DNA of 12,275 nucleotides, from positions 1 to 12,275 of the forward strand of contig CAZQFQ010000040.1 of the NCBI GenBank assembly GCA_964592725.1. The letters run 5' to 3'. The position numbers were made by a program, and so were the translations under genes. The DNA is from PALSA-1336 sp964592725. GTDB lineage: Bacteria; Patescibacteriota; Doudnabacteria; UBA920. Below the pieces are notes generated by a model. The model worked only from the letters and a program-made list of their open reading frames with translations, did no database searches and was not told where the DNA came from. Positions 1 through 4,636 of this stretch are shown here, piece after piece; position 1 is the stretch's first letter, and every line of letters begins with the position of its first letter.

Positions 1-1
1 G

Positions 2-220
2 GCGGACTATCTCCGGAAGCGGGGAATTAACGTGGAAGTCGACCTAACCGGCCGCCAGGTCTCCAAGCAGGTAAAAACCGCGGACAAAGAAAAAATTCCG
101 TTTGTGGTTGTTGTGGGCGAAGAGGAAGTTAAGAGTGGAAAGTATAAAGTGAAAAGTTTAAAGGAAAGCAAGGAATACGAAGTTACAAAAGAGGGTATTT
201 TGGACCTTGTAAAGAAATAG
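2..220 (+). CDS. hisS: C-terminal end of a class II aminoacyl-tRNA synthetase, probably histidyl-tRNA synthetase (partial)
   Basis: The frame is open from the window edge to a TAG stop and gives about 72 residues, beginning ADYLRKRGINVEVDL. The segment matches the C-terminal anticodon-binding domain of class II synthetases: a helix with LRKRGI, an E-x-D-L strand, a Q-x-x-x-x-A-D-K helix (KQVKTADKEKIPF) and the strand-turn FVVVVGEEEVKSGK. HisRS normally has this order at its very end, finishing with a short basic helix as here (LDLVKK). The enzyme would charge tRNA-His in the cytoplasm. The catalytic domain lies outside the window, so ThrRS or ProRS, which share this fold, cannot be fully excluded. 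The internal GTG at 32 is an ordinary valine codon, not a start. The Nudix gene begins 3 nt downstream, so the two are probably co-transcribed. Confidence 0.8.
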   Translation, partial: ADYLRKRGINVEVDLTGRQVSKQVKTADKEKIPFVVVVGEEEVKSGKYKVKSLKESKEYEVTKEGILDLVKK

Positions 221-223
221 GAT

Positions 224-649
224 ATGGCTCAAAGTATAATTTTACAAGTCGGCGTTAAGGCACTGTTGAAAAATAAAGAGGGGAAGTATTTACTGCTTAG
301 GCGAAATCCGAAAAAATATCCGGAAGTCGGTCCGAAGTGGGATATTATTGGCGGCAGGATTAATCCCGGCTCGCCGCTTTTGGATAATTTAAAAAGGGAA
401 ATTTTAGAGGAGGCCGGGCTAAATTATCAGGGGACTCCAAAACTTGTGGCTGCGCAAGATATTTTAAAATCGGCGGACAGGCATGTAGTCAGGCTGACAT
501 ACATCGGTGAACTTGACGGCGAGCCAAAAATCGACGAAGATCATTTGGAAGCAAGGTGGTTTACGGCGGATGAAATAAAAGCAGTGGATGTAAAAAATTT
601 AGACAGCTTCTTTAAGGAATTGGTTGATAAGGGAATTATTAATCTATAG
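224..649 (+). CDS. Nudix hydrolase (MutT-like)
   Basis: This 141-residue single-domain protein has a Nudix box at residues 44-66: G44, then R58-E59-I-L-E62-E63-A-G65-L66, the REUxEExGU metal-binding core. The box is preceded by the typical strand KYLLLRR and the W39-D-I-I-G-G turn. Nudix enzymes hydrolyse nucleoside diphosphates linked to another moiety and act in nucleotide-pool sanitation or mRNA/cofactor turnover; the substrate cannot be read from the sequence. One departure is that the first Glu of the GX5E part is Ser50. The last metal-binding glutamates are intact, so activity is plausible. The ATG lies 3 nt after the synthetase stop with no clear Shine-Dalgarno, suggesting translational coupling. 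The 74-residue membrane protein gene follows after 6 nt. Confidence 0.9.
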   Translation: MAQSIILQVGVKALLKNKEGKYLLLRRNPKKYPEVGPKWDIIGGRINPGSPLLDNLKREILEEAGLNYQGTPKLVAAQDILKSADRHVVRLTYIGELDGEPKIDEDHLEARWFTADEIKAVDVKNLDSFFKELVDKGIINL

Positions 650-655
650 CTGTCT

Positions 656-880
656 ATGGAAATACGCGCGGACGTCAGAATTTATTCGGGGATTTTTTTG
701 GTAATATTGGCCGCTTTGGCGGTGATTATTTTTTTTATCGCCGCCGGCAAACATCAAAAGTCGATAACTGATTTTGAACAGTGCGCCGCGGCCGGGTATC
801 CGGTAACTCAAAGTTATCCGCCTCAGTGCACCTTGCCCAACGGCAGGTTTTTTGTCCGGCAGCTGATGCCGGAAAGATAG
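656..880 (+). CDS. Small membrane-anchored protein with a two-cysteine C-terminal domain
   Basis: The product is 74 residues. Residues about 11-30 form one strongly hydrophobic segment (GIFLVILAALAVIIFFIAAG), followed by a short soluble tail with F40-E-Q-C43-A-A-A-G and Y54-P-P-Q-C58. As I recall it, FEECxxxGxPVxxSYPxxC followed by G-R-x-F-V is a recurring small domain in exported proteins of candidate-phyla and some proteobacterial genomes; no function is established that I can name. The two cysteines sit outside the membrane if the N-terminus is inside, and could form a disulfide. The start lies 6 nt after the Nudix stop, so it probably ends the same transcript. Overlapping antisense reading frames in 644-938 are shadows. 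Confidence 0.7.
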   Translation: MEIRADVRIYSGIFLVILAALAVIIFFIAAGKHQKSITDFEQCAAAGYPVTQSYPPQCTLPNGRFFVRQLMPER

Positions 881-888
881 GAAGCAGA

Positions 889-916
889 ATCTCCCATACA
901 CTGGAGCATGGGAGAT
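889..916 (+). terminator. Hairpin after the small membrane protein gene
   Basis: A 9-bp perfect stem (889-897 with 908-916, ATCTCCCAT/ATGGGAGAT) closes a 10-nt loop, 9 nt after the stop codon. No T-run follows, so it may be an RNA-stabilising 3' hairpin or a weak terminator. Confidence 0.4.
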
Positions 917-944
917 ATAAGTTCGATAACAATGGCAATTATTT

Positions 945-978
945 ATTGCTAAATTTGACGGCCGTCAATTTTAGCAAT
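945..978. promoter_or_regulatory. 34-nt near-perfect dyad directly upstream of the CAP-protein gene
   Basis: The two 17-nt arms are exact reverse complements except for one central-flank mismatch (954/969). The core TTGACGGCCGTCAA is a perfect 14-nt palindrome, and the outer parts read ATTGCTAAA and TTTAGCAAT. It ends 7 nt before the ATG at 986. It could be a two-fold-symmetric operator or, in RNA, a long hairpin covering the translation start. TTGACG inside it with TGTAAC 17 nt later resembles a promoter, but that would place the transcript start past the ATG. Confidence 0.5.
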
Positions 979-985
979 GTAACTT

Positions 986-1843
986 ATGAAGAAATTTTTT
1001 ACTATCGCGATAATTTTAATTTGTGCCGCTTTTGCGTGGAATTATCGTTTTAACGCGGAAAAATTTTTCCAAAAATTGCCGGAAATGGCCAAGGCTCCGG
1101 CGGTATCCAATGTCATTAACGAAATTTCCGCTCCGCCGCCGCTGGTGGGACAGCAGAACAATCCTAATTCATCGTTAACGCGCGAGGGCGTAATCTCTTG
1201 GACCAACATCAATCGTAAACAAAACGGCGATCTTCCGCCATTAACCGAAAACTCCCAGTTGGATAAGGCGGCGGAGTTAAAGCTCGCCGATATGTTTAAA
1301 CAGCAGTATTTTGAGCACATAAATCCCCAGGGGTTGGGGCCCGGCGATTTGGCCAAAGAAGCGGGGTATAATTTCATCGCCGAGGGAGAAAATTTGGCGC
1401 TGGGAAATTTTGCCGATGATGAGGATTTATTAACCGCTTGGATGAACAGCCCTGGCCATCGCGCCAATATCCTAAACGTAAAATATCAGGACATCGGGGT
1501 GGCCGTGGGGCAGGGGATGTATCAGGGGCATTCTACCTGGCTGGCAGTACAGGAATTCGGCAAACCGGCCAGCAGTTGTCCCGTCGTTGACACAAATTTG
1601 AAAGCCCAAATAGACAGCCTCCAGGCCGATGTCAGCCAGCTCCAGCCGCAGCTTACGGATTTAAAAAGCCAAATTGATTCCGCGAACCCGCAAACGCAAA
1701 ACCAATACAATTCGTATAATCAGTTAGTGGCACAATACAACAGCGCTGTGGACATTTATAATAACAAGGTGGATATGTTAAAATTGGTGACCAACCAATA
1801 CAACGCCGAAGTAAGCGCTTATAACGCGTGCTTGGGGAGTTAA
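986..1843 (+). CDS. Exported CAP/SCP-domain protein with C-terminal helical hairpin
   Basis: The product is 285 residues. An N-terminal hydrophobic segment (about 4-18) acts as signal or anchor. A proline/serine-rich linker leads to a CAP domain at about 67-193 with the family hallmarks: YFEH111 in the QQYFEHINPQG stretch, GEN (134-136), the W152-M-N-S-P-G-H158-R-A-N-I-L box and an I-G-V-A-V strand. CAP proteins are secreted, and bacterial members are often cell-wall or envelope associated; the biochemical role is usually unknown. Residues about 202-281 are Gln/Asn/Leu-rich and look like two antiparallel helices around a turn near 233-239. The only cysteines outside the signal segment, C198 and C282, flank this hairpin. 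There is no Shine-Dalgarno. A 34-nt dyad sits just upstream and an inverted hairpin pair downstream, so it is probably its own transcription unit. Confidence 0.88.
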   Translation: MKKFFTIAIILICAAFAWNYRFNAEKFFQKLPEMAKAPAVSNVINEISAPPPLVGQQNNPNSSLTREGVISWTNINRKQNGDLPPLTENSQLDKAAELKLADMFKQQYFEHINPQGLGPGDLAKEAGYNFIAEGENLALGNFADDEDLLTAWMNSPGHRANILNVKYQDIGVAVGQGMYQGHSTWLAVQEFGKPASSCPVVDTNLKAQIDSLQADVSQLQPQLTDLKSQIDSANPQTQNQYNSYNQLVAQYNSAVDIYNNKVDMLKLVTNQYNAEVSAYNACLGS

Positions 1844-1885
1844 GAGATATAATTTTATAGAAAGGAACGGTTGGCGGAAATATCC

Positions 1886-1965
1886 GTCCCGTGCCCGAGG
1901 GTTACCCTCGGAGCCGGGATTTTCCTAGGCCGAGGGTAACCCTCGGCTTAAGGCATGGGCTTTTT
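1886..1965. repeat. Inverted pair of hairpins closed by an outer stem and T-run
   Basis: Positions 1895-1911 (CCGAGGGTTACCCTCGG) and 1930-1946 (CCGAGGGTAACCCTCGG) are each a hairpin and also exact reverse complements of one another. An outer stem, 1888-1895 with 1952-1959 (one G-U pair), encloses both and is followed by five T at 1961-1965. The unit can fold as two small hairpins or one 17-bp stem. It lies 42 nt after the CAP gene stop and can serve as its terminator. It may belong to a REP-like dispersed family. A further T7 run is at 1999-2005. Confidence 0.55.
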
Positions 1966-2015
1966 AGTGCAATCGCACCAAGCTCTAAAAGCTAGGACTT
2001 TTTTTGTATTTAAGC

Positions 2016-2021
2016 TATAAT
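2016..2021 (+). promoter_or_regulatory. Candidate -10 box for ybaB
   Basis: A perfect TATAAT lies 38 nt before the ATG at 2060, just after the T7 run that ends the preceding structured region. The expected -35 position holds only a poor match (around TAGGAC at 1993-1998). Confidence 0.4.
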
Positions 2022-2059
2022 TAATTAGCCGATTTAAAATTAACATATCAAATATTTTT

Positions 2060-2338
2060 ATGGGATTACTGGATAAATTAAAAGATGTTAACGAAATGCG
2101 CAAGCAGGCCAAGCATATGGAAAGCCTGCTTGCCACCGAAACAGTCAGCGGGAAGTCATCCGGCGGAAAAATTGTTTTGGTAATGGACGGCAACCAGAAT
2201 GTAAAAAGCGTGGAAGTTTCGCCGGACATTGTGGGCGACAAAAGTGAAATCGGCCGGCATATCCGTAGCGCGCTGGAAGATTTATTCAAGCAGCACAAAA
2301 AGATGCTTCAGAGTAAATTCGGGAATATGATGCAGTAA
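2060..2338 (+). CDS. ybaB: YbaB/EbfC family nucleoid-associated DNA-binding protein
   Basis: This 92-residue protein has the family layout: an N-terminal helix rich in K, M and Q (GLLDKLKDVNEMRKQAKHME), a three-strand central section beginning with a glycine-rich turn (SGKSSGGKIVLVMDGNQNVK and VEVSPDIV), and a C-terminal helix (IRSALEDLFKQHKKMLQSKF). YbaB/EbfC proteins form dimers with a tweezers-like shape that bind DNA with little sequence preference and organise the nucleoid. It is slightly shorter than the roughly 100-110 residues usual in the family. In many bacteria ybaB sits between dnaX and recR, but neither is present here. A TATAAT upstream suggests its own promoter. The antisense frame at 1948-2298 is a shadow. 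Confidence 0.88.
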   Translation: MGLLDKLKDVNEMRKQAKHMESLLATETVSGKSSGGKIVLVMDGNQNVKSVEVSPDIVGDKSEIGRHIRSALEDLFKQHKKMLQSKFGNMMQ

Positions 2339-2340
2339 GA

Positions 2341-2452
2341 ATATCAAATTGCAAATATCAAATTTCAAATAAATGTCAAATGTCGGAATTTTAAAATTTG
2401 GAATTGGCCATTGGGATTTTATTTGAAATTTGTAATTGAATATTTGAAATTA
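2341..2452. repeat. Long AT-rich snap-back inverted repeat filling the ybaB-dac spacer
   Basis: Almost the whole intergenic space folds back on itself. There are 14-bp perfect arms (AAATTTCAAATAAA at 2360-2373 with its complement at 2418-2431), a 12-nt palindrome at the tip (AATTTTAAAATT, 2387-2398) and imperfectly matching outer arms built from ATATCAAATT-like units. No reading frame or clear promoter is visible in it. Confidence 0.65.
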
Positions 2453-2457
2453 AAATT

Positions 2458-3402
2458 ATGTCAAACAAACACCTAATCATATTTTTAATCAGCGCGGCGA
2501 TAATGGTGCCGGTCAGTGCCGCGGCTCTTGATATGCCAACCGGCCTGAGCATGCCGACGAGCGCAAACGATCTTGCGAATATGGAGAGCGTCAGCGCCCA
2601 GGCTTATATTGTGCAGGATGCAAATACCGGGCAGGTGTTTATTGAAAAAAATGCCGACATGCCCTGGACTCCGGCATCACTGACAAAACTGGTTACGGCT
2701 TTGGTGGTTTTGGACGCGAAAGTCAAACTTACAAAAACCGTTGCTATTACATCGGCCGACCAGACTTTGGGCGCGTGTACCTCGGGCGGCGCCTGCATCA
2801 AGGCCAAGCCCGGAGTGAAGTTTACCGTAGACGGGCTTTTCCACGCCGCGTTGCTTCCTTCGGCCAACAACGCGGCCGCGGCTTTGGCCAGAAGCACCGG
2901 GCTTACTATGGACCAGTTTGTGGCGCGGATGAACCAAAAAGCGGCAAGTTTGGGGGCTACGGGCACTCATTTTAACGAGCCGACGGGCATGGATCCGTCA
3001 AACCAAATTACCGCGGCCGATTACGCGAAAATCGTTACTGCGGCTTTTGGCAACAGTTATTTGCGCGGCATAGCGGGGCTGACCAGCTACGCATTGCGTT
3101 CCACCAACAATTTTAGGTATAATCAAACTATTAAAAATACCGACAAACTTTTAACGGATTCCGACATCCAGATTCTGGCGGCCAAAACGGGATATTTAAA
3201 CGAATCGGGCTACAATTTTGCGTCCTTGGTAAAATATAATGGGGAAGAGCTGGCGGTCGTGGTATTGGGCGAAGACCATTTGTATACTGCCTTTGATGAA
3301 ACCAAGCTTTTGGCCGGCTTGGCCGGCGCGGCCCGGATATTGGCGCTAACCAATCCTTTTGGGATGGTACTGGGGACGAGTACGCAGGCGAGTCCGAATT
3401 AA
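2458..3402 (+). CDS. D-alanyl-D-alanine carboxypeptidase (peptidase S11, PBP5-like)
   Basis: The product is 314 residues with an N-terminal signal segment (about 6-23, ending near VSAAA). All three S11 active-site motifs are present in order and spacing: S74-L-T-K77 (nucleophile and general base), S135-A-N137, and K243-T-G245. These enzymes trim the terminal D-Ala from peptidoglycan stem peptides outside the membrane and so limit cross-linking. Two cysteines close together (C107, C113 in GACTSGGACIK) may form a disulfide in an exposed loop. No C-terminal PBP5-type beta domain or amphipathic anchor is evident; the protein ends soon after the catalytic fold, so it is either released or held by an uncleaved signal. 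Both flanking spacers are snap-back repeats. There is no Shine-Dalgarno. Confidence 0.92.
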   Translation: MSNKHLIIFLISAAIMVPVSAAALDMPTGLSMPTSANDLANMESVSAQAYIVQDANTGQVFIEKNADMPWTPASLTKLVTALVVLDAKVKLTKTVAITSADQTLGACTSGGACIKAKPGVKFTVDGLFHAALLPSANNAAAALARSTGLTMDQFVARMNQKAASLGATGTHFNEPTGMDPSNQITAADYAKIVTAAFGNSYLRGIAGLTSYALRSTNNFRYNQTIKNTDKLLTDSDIQILAAKTGYLNESGYNFASLVKYNGEELAVVVLGEDHLYTAFDETKLLAGLAGAARILALTNPFGMVLGTSTQASPN

Positions 3403-3514
3403 ATTATTCTAATTTACCTAATTATTTTAATTATTCTAAATAAGCACTAACATCAAATGTTCAAAAATTGGACATTGGATATTATTTAGGTTAATTAGTA
3501 CAATTAGAATAATT
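3402..3514. repeat. Long AT-rich snap-back inverted repeat in the dac-dsbA spacer
   Basis: The outer arms AATTATTCTAATT (3402-3414) and its exact complement (3502-3514) are 13 bp. Inner arms CTAAATAA (3436-3443) and TTATTTAG (3482-3489) match too, and the tip AATGT/ACATT is near 3457-3476. The left arm starts on the last base of the carboxypeptidase stop codon. It has the same architecture as the spacer at 2341-2452 but a different sequence. Confidence 0.65.
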
Positions 3515-3548
3515 AGAAATTGTGTCTAAAAATTAATTAAAATCTCAA

Positions 3549-4232
3549 ATGAAGAAAATCGTTACCATCGTGATAGTTGTTCTAATAGTCCTGGGCCTGG
3601 GCTACTATCTTTTTAAAATTTCCCCGGACCAAACCCAACAGTCTGTGTCCACCGGTTATAACGCCGCGATTGATACCTCGGCTTTCAAATCAATTTCCGC
3701 GCCCCCGGCGTTTGACCCAAACACTGACCACTATCAGGGCAGCGCCACGGCCAAGAATGTTTTTATAGAATACGCCGATTACGAGTGCCCGTCCTGCGCC
3801 GCTTACAGTGATATGCTCAAACAGGTGCCGACAACGTTTAAAGATACGGTGTTTGTGTTCCGCTATTTTCCGCTAATTCAAATCCATCCTAATACCGTTG
3901 AGGCAATGCTGGCGGCCGAGGCCGCGGGAGCGCAAGGCAAATATTGGGAAATGCACGACGCCTTGTTTAAAAACCAGACCGATTGGCAGGGGCTGTCCGA
4001 TCCGCTTAGTGCTTTTGCGCAGTACGCGCAGAACATTGGCGTTGCCAACATCAACCAGTTTCAAAACGATATAACGAGCAAAAAATATTTGCCGGCAATC
4101 CAAAACGATTACGACCAGGCAATGGGTCTCAACCTGCCCGGCACACCGAGCTTCTTTTTTAACGGCCACGTTTTGCAAAACGCGGACATAGCCACAATGG
4201 AAAAACAGGCGGAGCAGTGGTATAACCAATAA
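3549..4232 (+). CDS. DsbA-like thiol oxidoreductase, membrane-anchored (thioredoxin fold)
   Basis: This 227-residue protein starts with a basic-hydrophobic anchor (K2-K3, then about 4-22), a proline-rich linker, and a DsbA-type thioredoxin domain from about residue 60. The active site is C80-P-S-C83 in the context EYADYECPSCAAY, typical of the Thioredoxin_4/DSBA group. The cis-proline loop is G-T199-P200-S-F-F-F-N-G, and an inserted helical region lies between them. Such proteins introduce or reshuffle disulfides in exported proteins. Several neighbours here have paired extracytoplasmic cysteines and are plausible clients. No DsbB/VKOR partner is in the window. The hypothetical gene at 4237 follows after 4 nt and may be co-expressed. 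The antisense frame at 3873-4535 is a shadow. Confidence 0.92.
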   Translation: MKKIVTIVIVVLIVLGLGYYLFKISPDQTQQSVSTGYNAAIDTSAFKSISAPPAFDPNTDHYQGSATAKNVFIEYADYECPSCAAYSDMLKQVPTTFKDTVFVFRYFPLIQIHPNTVEAMLAAEAAGAQGKYWEMHDALFKNQTDWQGLSDPLSAFAQYAQNIGVANINQFQNDITSKKYLPAIQNDYDQAMGLNLPGTPSFFFNGHVLQNADIATMEKQAEQWYNQ

Positions 4233-4236
4233 ATTT

Positions 4237-4569
4237 ATGGAATCAGAAAAATCTAAATTAGGAGAAAAGGAGAATTTAAAAAAGGAACTTTTAAGCGGGT
4301 TAAAATTATTACGATCATACAGCGATACGTCACCGAAAGAAGTTAGGCATTCTCGACGTTTTAAAGTTAGAAAGTCCTTTTGGCAATCCCTGTTAGTTGA
4401 TTTGTCGGATTTAAAAGGTTTGGATTTTTTGGGTGAGGAACAAAAAAATAAAATCTTGGAGTTTGAAAAATTTGTTGAGCTGAGCGTTTTACCTGCGCCA
4501 TTGGTCACAAAGGAACAGATTGACGCCGTGAACACTCTTCTTGATAATTTGATTGGGAGTCTAAGCTAA
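4237..4569 (+). CDS. Hypothetical charged helical protein
   Basis: The product is 110 residues, unrecognised. It has no signal peptide and no membrane segment. The first 25 residues are highly charged (ESEKSKLGEKENLKKELL), the middle is basic (KEVRHSRRFKVRKSFW), and the rest alternates hydrophobic and acidic residues in a pattern expected of amphipathic helices. It has no cysteine. The start ATG is 4 nt after the DsbA-like gene stop, suggesting translational coupling, but composition gives no functional link. It is followed directly by a strong terminator, so it is the last gene of the unit. Frame continuity, spacing and clean termination support a real gene. Confidence 0.65.
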   Translation: MESEKSKLGEKENLKKELLSGLKLLRSYSDTSPKEVRHSRRFKVRKSFWQSLLVDLSDLKGLDFLGEEQKNKILEFEKFVELSVLPAPLVTKEQIDAVNTLLDNLIGSLS

Positions 4570-4587
4570 TAATTGTTATATTACATT

Positions 4588-4621
4588 GTAGGGGCGGGTC
4601 TAGACCCGCCCCTACTTTTTT
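4588..4621 (+). terminator. Perfect 28-nt palindromic rho-independent terminator
   Basis: GTAGGGGCGGGTC at 4588-4600 pairs fully with 4603-4615, and the whole 28 nt is a perfect palindrome with TCTAGA at the centre, followed by six T. It ends the 3549-4569 unit. From memory, GTAGGGGCGGG palindromes are widespread dispersed repeats in several bacterial groups, so this terminator may have come from a mobile palindrome. TTGGGA (4553-4558) and TATATT (4577-4582), spaced 18 nt, lie just upstream. Confidence 0.85.
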
Positions 4622-4636
4622 GATAGAATTAGCGAG

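Noticed and set aside
1860..2005. SRP RNA (ffs) or 6S RNA next to ybaB
   Set aside because: The location is right for ffs, but the conserved SRP hairpin (GGTCCGGAAGG-like) is absent and the fold is a symmetric hairpin pair, so it is reported only as a repeat/terminator element.
1948..2298. 116-residue minus-strand frame
   Set aside because: Shadow of ybaB and the structured spacer; Ser/Cys-rich with no motif.
3873..4535. 220-residue minus-strand frame
   Set aside because: Runs antisense to the dsbA-like and 4237 genes and has no domain pattern.
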